From positions 1 to 53,273 of the forward strand of contig WION01000363.1 in assembly GCA_015039365.1 (NCBI GenBank): a stretch of DNA of 53,273 nucleotides. Reading direction: 5' to 3'. Position 1 is the stretch's first letter; each line of letters begins with the position of its first letter. The position numbers and the translations under genes are program-made. Shown here piece by piece: positions 43,272 through 53,273 of this stretch. Origin of the DNA: Amanita rubescens. Taxonomy: Eukaryota; Basidiomycota; Agaricomycetes; Agaricales; Amanitaceae. The notes beneath the pieces were generated by a model. It ran no database searches. It was given only the letters and a program-made list of their open reading frames with translations, and was not told the origin of the DNA.

Positions 43272-44145
43272 TAAGGCTCCAACCGTATTATCTATCTACC
43301 GTGTATATACAGTAGATACGGTATACGTATACGTATATGTATAGGGTCTGTGGAGGAAAGGCCAAAACATACAGTATATGGTTTATTTATACGGTTGTCT
43401 CCGGAACAAATACGCCCAAAGAAAGCTGGCCTGCATCGCGTTTCACGGCTGCACGATTCGTGCCTCAGACAGTGCTGAAGGCTATGGCAATCGACCAGAT
43501 CAAACTCTCATGCAACATAGACCGTGATTGATGTGTAGTTGGGCAGAATCAGCCCGGCATCGACTGGCATCATCAGGAGGAGGGCCAACCGGGGAAGGAT
43601 AATCTATGCCAGCCATTGCCAGACAGCAACGGGCCAACGGTCAGTCCACACACTCCGAAATTTCAAATATGGTGGGCGAGGTGGACTGGACGATAATCTA
43701 TTGGTCAACTTATGGAAGGTAAGTGTTATCAGAATTGCATTACTAACTAGTAACTGACCATTTATGCTTCTGTCGTTATGTAGAACCTTTCAGGAGTGTT
43801 CCCGACCATTGCTTTACTTGCACGCGACATCCTTGCCATACCAGCCACGAGCGTCGCAGTAGAACGGGTGTTTTCCAAATCCAGGCATATCTGCACTGAT
43901 CTCGTAGCTCTCTCAGGGCTGAAACAGTTCGCGAGGCCCTTTTGACGAAGGTATGGATCCGGAGTGGGCTTCTAGAAGTCGTCCAGAAGCCAGCAAAGTG
44001 CCTAAAGCACAGCTCAGTGGGACTGCCACAATAACCATATATAGATACTGTATAACTGTATTTATATGGTAAATAGAGTATAATTTACCGTATCCGTATA
44101 TTTACACCCTCAGGCCTATACATATACTATATGGTTGGAGCCTTA
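43272..44145 (+). mobile_element. degenerate hAT element, 8-base TSD
   Basis: An 874-base element has 17-base inverted ends (TAAGGCTCCAACCGTAT and ATATGGTTGGAGCCTTA, one mismatch). It is flanked by CAACACCG at 43264-43271 and 44146-44153. Inside, the plus strand carries the hAT C-terminal dimerisation region: LARDILAIPATSVAVERVFSKSRHICTDL. After a frameshift comes ETVREALLTKVWIRSGLL, and an upstream piece (ESWPASRFTAARF) is visible. An intron (GTAAGTG...TATGTAG, about 43720-43783) precedes the last exon. Subterminal regions are TATACG-rich palindromes. The transposase is internally deleted and dead. Confidence 0.92.
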
Positions 44146-44153
44146 CAACACCG

Positions 44154-44689
44154 TTGTGGAAAGCATTAAATGTTTTTCCGAGGCCGAGTGAAACGAAGGC
44201 TCGGTCTTATAGCGAGCATTTTTCATCAGTAAGGCTGAGACACGCCGGTATCTTCCGTGAACGGTGACCCTATCAAGTTTTAGGGGTAGCATTCCTTCAA
44301 CGAAGTTAGGCCTCGGACATGCCGTGCATCGCAGCGGCCCGTAACAGACACGTACTGCCACCAAAAAGAGGAACGGATGGTCGAAATTCCCTCAGCACGT
44401 GACATATCTGATGTGATAGTTTTTCCAAAAACCATCGATCGTACATATCTGGATTCTGCCCTGGTACGTGAGCGCGTGAGCGCTGTATGCTCGTCTGCTC
44501 ACCGTCTCATCTATCTAGGGTCTATCTTATCAACGCCAAGGCTTGATTTCCCCACCGTACTCTTTACGAACCGCCGTCTAACGTTTCCTCTACACCAGTG
44601 GTCATGCCGGCGCCTAGCAACCTGGTGATTTAGCCCCCACCACTCCCCGCATTGCCCTGCCGTCCTTGGTACCTCAGTACCACCACTGC
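44154..44689. other. stretch without recognisable gene
   Basis: Lies between the hAT element and the 60-base repeat array. No ORF here resembles a known protein. Confidence 0.4.
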
Positions 44690-45310
44690 TCTATTGCTGT
44701 TGTCCATGGTTTCTCAGCAGCATTGCTGCCCCGTGGCCTGTGGTTCTCCAACACCGTTCCTCCGCCTCTCGCCCACAGTTTTCGTACACCAGCATGCCCA
44801 TCATTCTTGAGAACTATCCCCCATGCCCTCGTCTGCGGTTTTGTTATACTGGCACCCCCCATGGTTCTTTGGAACCATTCGCCATGCCCCCGCCCGCGGT
44901 TTTCTGACACTAGCAATGCCATGGTTCTTGCGAACCGTTCGCCCACCCTTGCCCGTGGTTTTCTTACACCAGCACCCCCATGGTTCTGTAGAACCAATCA
45001 TCACGCCCCCACCCACAGTTTTCTTACACCAGCACGCCGTGGTTCTTGAGAACCGTTCGCCATGCCCCCCGGGCCGCCCGTGGTATTCTTACACTGGCGC
45101 CCCATGGTTTTCCAGAACCATTCTCCACGCCTTCGCCTGTGGTTTTCTTACACCAGTACGTACCCCCGTGGTTTTCTTACACCAACACCTCCATGGTTTT
45201 TTAGAACTGTTCCCCACGACCCGCGGTTTTCTTACACCAGTACCCCCATGGTTTTTTAGAGCCATTTTCCACCCCCTCGCCCGTGGTTTTCTTACACCGA
45301 CATCGGCCAT
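44690..45310. repeat. tandem array, about 60-base period
   Basis: Roughly ten units of about 60 bases (seven well aligned, at 44959, 45019, 45084, 45143, 45172, 45227 and 45287, one short). Consensus parts are GTGGTTTTCTTACACCAGCACCCCC, then the hairpin ATGGTTCTTGAGAACCAT, then TCGCCATGCCCCCGCC. It is open in several frames, giving proline-rich false ORFs. Copies are diverged, so the array is old or under drift. Confidence 0.9.
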
Positions 45311-46892
45311 TTGGCGTTGCATGGGTACACCCGCGATTGTACCCCATCATCATCGGCATTTTTCTCCTCTTCCCATTTTGACCATACGTCCCCAACTCTC
45401 CGGCACTGCTAGCCGTGCGATCAGGGCGAGCAGCTATTAAGATGCATCATCCACAGCAGCCTCCAGCATTGTTTCGCTGGTGTTCGTTGCGACAGTGACT
45501 ATGATATAGTATGACCATTCGGTCAGACACGACCGGGGGCGTCGTATGAACACCTGCTATGCATCCACATCAACTCTCCCACCTCATTCTCCACCACGAA
45601 CATAGCCACCACCCTCTACTCAACCCCCGTCTTCTCCTCTAGCTGTAGCTGCCGTATTCACTTTCAGCATAGCCAACAGGAAATTTGGCACATCGAGCCC
45701 CCCATCAGCTCATTCTCCCCCTGCAGCACCTCCACCAGACGAATCGCTACGCAGTGTCCAAGCTGCGGAAGTCACCGTATATCACGTGACTAGTTGGACC
45801 GTCAAACCTCAACCACGGACAGCGTTCAAATTAAAGCTTTACGCCCGCCTGCGCGGCACAACCCGCAACATCCTTGGCCAATATGAAAAATGAGGGGGCC
45901 TCGGAATTCCAGTTACAATTAGCCCGGGCAAGTGATATTTGCAAGTTATCTGGCATACGCATACACGACTCGGGACAAATGCATAATTACTTCTAGTAAA
46001 CCCGTCAATACCAGCGGCAACTTGTCATCATTGGTGTCAACCACTACATTGGCCTCAAATTTCAAATAAAGTACATCCCCTATAGCATCCTCCATATAGA
46101 TGTGATCTCTGTCGACTCCATATGGGATTTGCGTGTTTTGGTTGAGTAATAAAATAATGCGTGCGTGTCCGTTACTTTCACCACTTTCGTCCATCTAACG
46201 TCGGGGTGCAGGGCAATGGTCTAGTAATCCATGTGTCAACTGCCATAGATGAACCCACCACGCCTATATTGGTGAGAGCGGTATGGTCTTTAACAGGAAC
46301 CGGGACGGCTCGTGCGGACTTCAGACCGTTGTAGATAAGTATACCCATTCGATAAGGGCGCTATTACTAAGCCAGCAGTCAGCTAAACGTCACAACATTG
46401 GTTTCCGCTGCGGTAACGGACTGGAAGATTACTGGTAGTTTGGCTGTAGGTGGCCATAAGGTTGTCGCGTACGTGAGCAACATGGTCGTAGGCTGTTATC
46501 CGAGTTGCGTGGAGGAATGGCATGTTCCAAAACAAGAACGAAAGAGAACGCCTGAGCACGTTTCTTATTTATGGATTGGTGATAACCCCTCTCTCTCTTT
46601 TTGAACAACCGGAGTTTGTGCGGATGGACGTCCTCCTGCCACCGAAGGGGTGATCTAGAGAAAGAGAAGACCTCACGAGGCTGATTATATCATTGTTTTA
46701 TGTATCAGTTCAGCCAAGGCAGTAATATGCAATGAGTCGTAACGTAGAAAGTATTGAAGCCTATTTCCTCCTTTTATCCAATTTTTATTTATTTAGGGCA
46801 TATCGAGAAAAGAAACAAACGATGATGATTCACCTCAATTGATATTCATAGTATCCATTTCACGTTTTTTCCCACTTTTCCTCGCCGAGGTC
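45311..46892. other. long stretch with one weak ORF
   Basis: The only ORF worth naming is at 45946-46194 on the minus strand: 82 codons from ATG, with a smooth acidic-hydrophobic composition (YMEDAIGDVLYLKFEANVVVD). I do not recognise it, and it may be chance. The rest shows no gene, RNA or clear repeat. Confidence 0.35.
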
Positions 46893-48495
46893 TTAGCCTG
46901 TTTCACGGTGGTGGAGATGGCGCGCTAAGAGAGGAAGAGGCCATGGATGACTGGGAGAATATGTGAGCATAAACAGATTAATTAGACAAGAAGATATCGT
47001 TACCCCAGCATTCCTTTCCCCGGAGCTAGGGGTGAAACGCTGTCAATGACTTTTAAGTGATTAGCTGAGGACGACTGTGAAAGAAAACATGAGCATAAAT
47101 AGGTCGACTAGACAGTCAGAACTCGGTACCTGAGCGGTCCTATCGCTATCCCGGGCGGGCGAGACGGTGTCAAAACCTCTTAAGCAATTGTTGTTGCTGT
47201 CGGATTGAATGCCCTCCTCGTTGGTGGTGTAGTCGTCGATAGAGAGACGTATAGAGCGCTCGTCAATTGGTTCCAGCGAGGGCATGAGTACTTTCACTCT
47301 GTCCGCGTAAATTTGATAAAACTGAGAGGGATCAATGGTCATTAGGTGAACAGAAACGAAGTATGAACCTTTTTCTGCGAGTAATTTTGATATCCTCGTG
47401 AGAACGACTGTTCCGTTGCGCAGTTTATCGTACTCGAGCCAAGGAGGCGTCAGTATCCCATCTTCGTCGACAGTGTTTCTTTGGACTAGTTTGGCCAGGC
47501 TATGGTTGAACAAAGCGCCACCATAATCGGATAGAAGACGGGGATCGTAGTGAGCGCCAAGTTTAATTTCCGAGACTGGAAGTACACGTCAGCATTATGC
47601 AAGCGCTGCATGTCGGATCACGTACCCGAAGGAGTAACAACGGGCACAGGCTCCATGTGCGTTGAGTCGTCCACCGGAGTAGGTGCTGATACCATGATTC
47701 TCGGTTGTTTTCCGTTGCGCCCTCGTCTTTTGGTGCCAGACGATGTAGAGGTTGAAGAAGATGGTACGACGTATTTGGGGCCCATGTAGACACACATCAA
47801 GTCGGCAGCTCTATCCGGATTTGATGGACTTAACCATTCGACCGCTTCGACATTCTGCAGAGGATGGGTTAGCATCAGATAAAATAGATTTGAATGCTCG
47901 AAGAACCTGATCATTTTCCTGTTCCAGTTGTTCGTCTTCGTGTAAGTGCTAGCGGAAAGTTACTCGGCGGCGGGGTATAGCGTGCTTGGCGAAGGCGCGG
48001 GAATGGCATCGAGTCGGTGATACCGTCGGCTTGTATTCCAACACATCGAGTTTAGGACAGTTAATTGGTAGTCAAATAGGTACATCAGTTCCCGCGGAGC
48101 GCTGGTGGGAACCTTTATCATAAAAGCATCCTTCACTCACGTGTCATCATTAATGAGATTATAGTTCTATAAGTACAAACAAGCATGTTTAGTGAAACAC
48201 CGCAGACAGAAAAGAAATAAAGACACACGGGAGGGCGTCCAATGTAGTGGTTCCCGGAAGCCTGGTGAGGTGTTCCGACGGCACGTGGCGCGATTTCTCC
48301 GAAGATCCAAGCGGTGAAAGGAACAATTTTTTCATCGTTTGACTTGAGTTTAAATCCATTCCGCGTGTCCCGTTCAAAATCCCGCTTGTATTCGAGATTA
48401 ATCAGGGCACGGCTCCCCATCTTTCGTACGTTATCGATGAGTCGGTTGTAGTCGCCAGAGGTGACACGATCTAAGTAGAAGGCAGAGTCGGACAT
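46893..48495 (-). CDS. hypothetical protein, six exons
   Basis: Exons join in phase: 48229-48495, 48024-48112, 47626-47948, 47130-47575, 47004-47074 and 46893-46950, giving 417 residues. Visible parts: MSDSAFYLDRVTSGDYNRLID; VPTSAPRELMYLFDYQLTV; FEHSNLFYLMLTHPLQNVEAVEWLSPSNPD; then a basic GTKRRGRNGKQPR segment; DYGGALFNHSLAKLVQR; PPWLEYDKLRNGTVVLTRISKLL; FYQIYADRVKVLMPSLEP; and a Ser/Asp-rich end. The PPW...LRNGTVV...VKVL block looks like a conserved basidiomycete domain of unknown function. No signal peptide or membrane segment. A TATATATA word about 40 bases upstream of the ATG (48532-48541) may be the TATA box. Confidence 0.75.
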
Positions 48496-48531
48496 ATTCG
48501 AGAAAGCGGATGGAGTGAGAGGTGTCGCTAG

Positions 48532-48541
48532 CCTATATATA
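48532..48541 (-). promoter_or_regulatory. possible TATA box
   Basis: The minus strand reads TATATATAGG about 40 bases upstream of the ATG at 48495. Position and sequence fit a TATA element for the hypothetical gene; there is no other evidence. Confidence 0.4.
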
Positions 48542-48985
48542 CAGAAGGGCGACAGCAGGAGGACTTCAAAGGAGAATTAAGACAGACGGGAAGAGCGGCG
48601 GGAATACTGTAGAGAGACATGGTGAAGCGTTCGCCGAGAAACCCTATCTGTCGTCGTCGCTAAGATTCCCCTGCACAGGGGCATCGGCGAAGAAGAGATG
48701 AGTGAAAAGCGCAAGACTGTGTGTGCCGCAGCGGGCGGAGAGATTGTGTTTGCGGAATACTGGCTTGCGGTGGCTCCTGTCTTACACTTGGGCCAATGCA
48801 AAGGATCGAAGCGGTAGAGCATGAAAAAAAAGATGTGATCGGCCACGGAGGACCGGGAGTCGAAGCGCTAGGGAAAGAGCTTAGAGCTCAAACGTATGGG
48901 TAGTAGGTTACAGGTACGCAGGTCACATGACCGGCACGTGCTCCGTGCTCAAGCTTTGGCGGACAGGCTATCCTTAGTCCTAAAA
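48542..48985. other. intergenic stretch
   Basis: Upstream region of the hypothetical gene. No coding sequence or repeat was recognised. Confidence 0.4.
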
Positions 48986-49440
48986 CCCTTCACCTTTCAG
49001 GTTGCGGGAATTCAAACGGTTCATGCCCATCTCCAGCGTCTCGCGATTCTTCGTCGTAATCCGGACCCGTCCTCAACTCGACCGCCCACAAGTTTTTCAA
49101 GTCGTGTGTCGCAACGAGCGCGAGTAGTTTATCATCGGAAGCCAGGACTCTGCTTCACTAGTTTACCAGTCCTTCGTCCGTACGAACGATCCGAGAATCG
49201 AGGCTATCTTGATCTCATCACGCGTGCGAGGGAATTTATAGTATGGACACAGGCCGGAACAGCTCATTCTGATATGCCTCAAGTTGGATGTAGAGCATCG
49301 TGAAACGTTTGTGTGGAATTTAAATGGTATGTTCCGTAATCGATCATCTCCCAAATGTTTAACATGTCTTTATAGATCCCATCGCTACCCCTGAGCATTT
49401 CGCATAGATGCTTGTCGAAGATTACAACCTGTCTACTGGT
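48986..49440 (-). pseudogene. decayed 3' part of an unidentified gene
   Basis: The minus strand reads VVIFDKHLCEMLRGSDGIYKDMLN...MIDYGTYH in one frame, switches near 49310 to NLRHIRMSCSGLCPYYKFPRTRDEIKIASILGSFVRTKDW, and then continues in the right sense as VLASDDKLLALVATHDLKNLWAVELRTGPDYDEE to a stop. Between KDW and VLASDD lie 17 bases with a stop, too short for an intron. The two breaks suggest a pseudogene. I do not recognise the family. Confidence 0.5.
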
Positions 49441-49803
49441 TCAAATAATGTTCCGCACACCCTCCCCATCGATGGTGTGATACAATGGACAAAAGAATCA
49501 GAGACGAAAACAAATGTATACTACGTGGAATTGCAATCACGGGGACATTGCATTTGAGTGCAGTCATAACAGAGTTTGTGATGTATGTGATATATCTTAT
49601 GTAAAGAAAATAGTCGTCAAGCAATCTCCTTTTCCACATCGGAAACGACAGAAAAAATGTCGTCCTTCTTCATCTTTGGTTTTTTCGCACTGGCAAACAG
49701 TGGTCATATGAAATCTTTTACTTTGAAATAGTATCACATCATAGTACGTGGTAATTGATTACATTTTACCGTCGGAGCGCAGCGCAGGCGGGTCTTGTAG
49801 GAC

Positions 49804-50341
49804 TCAATAATTTGATGGTAGAGTCGGTTGAGTCAAGCGAATGTCTTGTGAATATTGCAGAATCTCCATCAGTTTCTTGTTCCACGCCGTTTCGTGTAAG
49901 TCCGAATACAAGGATTTCAAGTATGTGCAGTACAGTACTGCATGTTCCAGCTCGAGTAACTTATATTCTGAGACAGACACATCATGCTGTAAACATCCAA
50001 CCAAGAACTTGTTTTCTTTAATTTATCTCATACACCCATGGTTACTAGAGTAGGGAATCACCTTTGGGTTCATGGCGTACGGGTACTCGTAGTGTTCTGA
50101 TTCATCAAATACAACAGGCCCAAAACCTAATCCTTCAGGAACATTAGCAAGCCTTATTTCTGGAGAGGAATTGTGAGTACTCCTCTAGTTCAGCATGTAA
50201 ACGGTCAATATGTGCTTCCAAGCCTGCGATGTAGATATTGCGCCTGTGTGGCTCTCTCAAGGTTGATCAACCAAGGCTTAGCGCTTAGGTACTCGACTCG
50301 AACGGAGACAACCTACAGTTCGTTGGAAGAGAAGAGTGCAT
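49804..50341 (-). CDS. small coiled-coil hypothetical protein
   Basis: A first exon (50313-50341, MHSSLPTNC) joins in phase to 50243 onwards, reading RRNIYIAGLEAHIDRLHAELEEY, a clear amphipathic helix. After an unresolved junction come GLGFGPVVFDESEHYEYPYAMNPK, another intron, and finally CLQHDVSVSEYKLLELEHAVLYCTYLKSLYSDLHETAWNKKLMEILQ to the stop. The pattern of a short LEAHIDRLH helix followed by LQHD.S..KLLELE recalls small basidiomycete coiled-coil proteins of unknown role. The start and the middle exon edges are uncertain, and the gene may be damaged at 50150-50190. Confidence 0.5.
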
Positions 50342-50845
50342 ATGAACCGAGTATAACGCGGCACGAGAAGAGCGGCGGTCATAAGACAGATCTGGGCTGC
50401 CCGAACACTCGTCCCTCGGCCGCCGCACGGCCCACCCCATTTTTCCTGATTTTGCCTTTTATAAGTCTGTTCTCACTCACAATCCTTCTCTGCGTGATTC
50501 TCAATTTGAATATTAGGAAGTGCCGTTATACTAAGCAGAATCGGGGCTCGCAGACCCACTGTTGTCCGTAACTGTAGTTTGTGGCAGTCAGTAAAAAAGA
50601 ATAAAATGTAACAAACGTACTTCCCAATTTGTTTATTTTCTACATCAACTGACTTCTGTTTGATGATAAGTTCCCGAGGCAGCCTAGATGTACTGATCCT
50701 TGAAAATCGCAGTTCTACAGACCATTGCTTGAATGAATTTGCAGACCTGAAGTCGTGTAGAGCTGACCCTGGCGCTTCCTTTTCACGACTGTCACGGTCA
50801 CCTGCTACTAGCTAGTGTTACCACGCGTTCAAAACCCTCCGCATT
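50342..50845. other. upstream region of the resolvase gene
   Basis: The divergent promoter region between the coiled-coil gene and the GEN1/Yen1-like gene. No further coding sequence recognised. Confidence 0.5.
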
Positions 50846-53273
50846 ATGGGTGTAGCAGGGCTTTGGGAGGTACGTAGGAAGCACAGTCCAGGACGCTCTG
50901 TTGAAAACATCCAGGTACTTAAACCGGCCGTAGAAGTACGCTCCATGACAGAGCTGGCGATCACGGAGGGTTTTATCGCCAATCCACAGGGACTTCGCGG
51001 GTTTCGGATTGGAATAGACGCGAGTATATGGTTCTTTCATGCCGAATACGGGAAGAAGGGCGAAAATCCGGTGCTCCGCACGCTTTTTTTTCGTTGCGCT
51101 ACTCTGATGCGGACGACATTCTTGCCATTGTTCGTTTTCGATGGTCCGAAAAGGCCCAACTTCAAACGCGGCAAAAAGATTAACAAGACCCGTCACCAAC
51201 TTATTCCCGGTATGAAGGCTATCATTGAGGCTTTTGGATTCGAATGGAGAATGGTGGGTTTCCGTTTCTTTCGATTTTCCCCCTTTTTGAGTAGCTTGTA
51301 GGCTCCAGCTGAGGCTGAGGCCGAGCTAGCGTATCTCAATAGAGCTGGCATCATTGATGCTGTACTCTCAGATGACGTTGATAACTTCCTCTTCGGCGCC
51401 ACTACCGTAATCCGCAAGTGCGCCTTCCAGCCGCGACGTGATAGTCTGACTCATACCCCTTTCCAGTTTAAGCAACAATCTTTCTGGTAACAGAGCAAAC
51501 CCCATCTTGAATAGCGAAGGCAGGGACGACAAGAACCATACAGGGTTGTATCGAGCGTTGACAATTCGCAGCCATTCGTCCATTTCACTTACCAGGGGTG
51601 GCTTTGTACTTATAGGCCTCTTGTCGGGTGGTGATTACGCTCAAGCCGGTTTACCTGGGTGCGGTATTACCACTGCCCACGCGCTCGCACGCTGCGGCTT
51701 CGGTGACTCTTTATACGAAGCAGCTACTACCCTACCTGCTGATGCTCTCCCCAATTTTCTGGCCCATTGGCGCCAAGACTTGCAAGAAGAACTTCGAACG
51801 AATTCTCGAGGAATCATAGGTCGTAAGCTGAAGAAACTAGCCAAAGAAGTCCCCAACTCTTTTCCCAACATCGACATCCTCCTATCCTACACAAACCCCA
51901 TAACTTCCGAGAGCCTCGGATGCGCGGCCGAGAAAAATATGAAGCTGACTTGGGGGAAGGAGCCAGATGTTGGTAAACTGGCAGCTACATGTGAATTCTA
52001 CTTTGAGTGGGGATACAAAGAAGCGATTATCAAGCGATCTAGGACGCTGCTGTGGCACTCGATCGTACTACGAATATTGAGGCGGGCCGTGATCAACGCG
52101 GAAACATCTGACTATAGCTCGTCCTCAACTACCATGCCCTCTACACCGCGTAAAGGCAAGGACCGGGCACATCCTCGCATTATTAATACGCCATCTAAAA
52201 TGGTTGCGAGGCATTTTGCTTCGATGGGTCTCAACTCGCCAGAGTCTGGTGATGAAGGGCCTCTTATTGTGAAGATCCACTCTTCGCGAAATCATGCGAG
52301 CACGGATGGGCTTTTAGAATATCGTCTCGAAGTGGCACCCGCTCAGCTGGTGCGATTGGCAGAATCAGGCATCAAGAGAATGAGGGAGCCTTCGCACACG
52401 GACGAGTGGACATCCGAGGAGGATGTTGGAGGGGACAATGCCGATTCCGACGCTGGGAAAAAGACCAAGGGACTGAAGCCACCTCCGGATCCGACAAGTC
52501 ATCTGCGGCTGTGGATGCCAGCATGTATGGTGGAAATGGCAGAACCAGAGATCGTCGAAGAGTATAATGAGCGAAGGTCTAAGAAGGCTTCGAAGGAGAA
52601 CGGGAAAGCTAGAGAAGAATCAGGCGCTACAAAGCAGTCAAAGAATAAGGTATCAAAGTCCCAGAAACCGTTATACGACTCGGACACAGATCAGCAGCTA
52701 CCCCTTGAAGACATGCTTGCGAAGAGAAAGGCGACGATACAGTCGACTCCTAGCCGTAGAGCCGATGGACGGATGGTGCTACCAGCTTTGTTTGAAGAAA
52801 GCCAGGAAAGCGGATCCAACGCGTTATTTTCAATGCCCATTTTTATGACACAGTCACGCGCCGAATTCTCCAAGACAGCCGCCAAATGTGAGAAACGGAG
52901 AAAGCCCGGGTTCGGCTATCTATCGTCATCAGATGAAGATGAGCAACCACCATTTCCGATTTCGTTCAACAAGGAGGACGTGCTCTCGTCGAGCGATACT
53001 CATGGCCGGCTAAACACGATGAGACCCACGAAGACGAGTCTGGAGGGTAGTTCATCGCAGACGTCGGATTCCCAACGACACCAGTCGCCACGGAAATCTC
53101 TGAAACGCACTTTGGTAGAAAGCCAAGCACGGTCAACCTCTCCGCGTAAACGAGCTGCTAACGCGAAGGCGGTCAATACGTCCGTCATCGAGATATCTTC
53201 GGACGACTCGGATGATTCCGGCGCTCGTCCGGCTTCTGTCTCTGTGCAACGATCCAGTGTTCCGCCATTGATG
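50846..53273 (+). CDS. YEN1: GEN1/Yen1-type Holliday-junction resolvase (3' end outside window)
   Basis: XPG/Rad2-family structure-specific nuclease of the GEN1/Yen1 branch, which cuts four-way junctions during late recombination. Exons join in phase: 50846-50869 (24 bases, MGVAGLWE), 50915-51253, 51302-51417 and 51467 to the window end. Metal-binding motifs are visible: GIDASIWFF, LFVFDGPKRPNFKRG, APAEAEAELAYLNRAG, DAVLSDDVDNFLFGATTVIR and IGLLSGGDYAQAGLPGCGITTAHALARCGFG (helix-hairpin-helix). A chromodomain-like region typical of GEN1 may lie around KLTWGKEPDVGKLAATCEFYFEW and the following 150 residues. The tail is disordered and serine-rich, with basic clusters (KKTKG, SPRKRAAN) and the word SVIEISSDDSDD, a SUMO-interacting-type motif. 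The open frame still runs at the window edge. Confidence 0.88.

Noticed and set aside
44666..45440. Proline-rich ORFs of up to 205 codons
   Set aside because: They follow the 60-base tandem array, whose period keeps frames open; units differ without regard to codon position as far as I can see.
46398..46604. Plus-strand ORF of 68 codons
   Set aside because: Short, isolated, no recognisable features and no flanking splice signals that extend it.

Overview
The window looks like nuclear DNA of a basidiomycete fungus, probably an Agaricomycete; I cannot name the species. The protein genes are broken by many introns of about 45-60 bases with GT..AG ends and CTAAC-like branch points. The gene families also fit: a CorA-like membrane protein with the SVFGIN motif, F-box proteins of the 'PWxLGxxCxxWRxxF' type, and hAT, pogo and Copia elements.

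Layout. 0.3-2.5 kb (+): a ten-exon CorA-like membrane protein with an apparent one-base frameshift before its last membrane segment. 4.5-8.6 kb (+): a SUV39-type SET methyltransferase with pre-SET, SET and post-SET parts and a 15-base microexon. 8.7-9.9 kb (-): a ubiquitin-conjugating enzyme (E2) with a long disordered tail. 10.1 kb (-): tRNA-Arg(CCU). 10.2-11.1 kb (+): an Mpp6-like exosome cofactor. 11.4-13.5 kb (-): an acidic/lysine-rich hypothetical protein. 13.7-23.0 kb (-): an F-box family cluster with three complete genes, one scrambled pseudogene and one 5'-truncated copy.

23.4-45.3 kb is a mobile-element and repeat landscape. It holds a hAT transposase fragment lying between two LTR ends, and a Copia retrotransposon with an intact 1948-codon gag-pol ORF and an extra upstream ORF ending in a membrane segment. 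It also holds a 5.7 kb inverted-repeat block rich in CCA/CAC repeats, carrying a nested solo LTR (TSD CTTGA) and a nested hAT element (TSD AATGTGGG). Further along are a near-perfect 98-base-arm foldback, a pogo-family remnant, an array of short hairpins interrupted by a third hAT element (TSD CAACACCG), and a second array with a 60-base period. 46.9-48.5 kb (-): a six-exon conserved-looking hypothetical protein. 49.0-50.3 kb (-): a decayed gene and a small coiled-coil protein gene. 50.8 kb to the window end (+): a GEN1/Yen1-type Holliday-junction resolvase, cut by the window edge.

How the genes may work together (inference): the H3K9-methyltransferase-like protein, the E2 and the resolvase all carry hydrophobic-acidic motifs of the SUMO-interacting type in disordered regions. 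The left gene block may therefore hold chromatin and genome-stability functions that respond to SUMO. The right two thirds records repeated nested transposition; three insertions can be dated relative to one another because their target duplications and at least one empty site survive.
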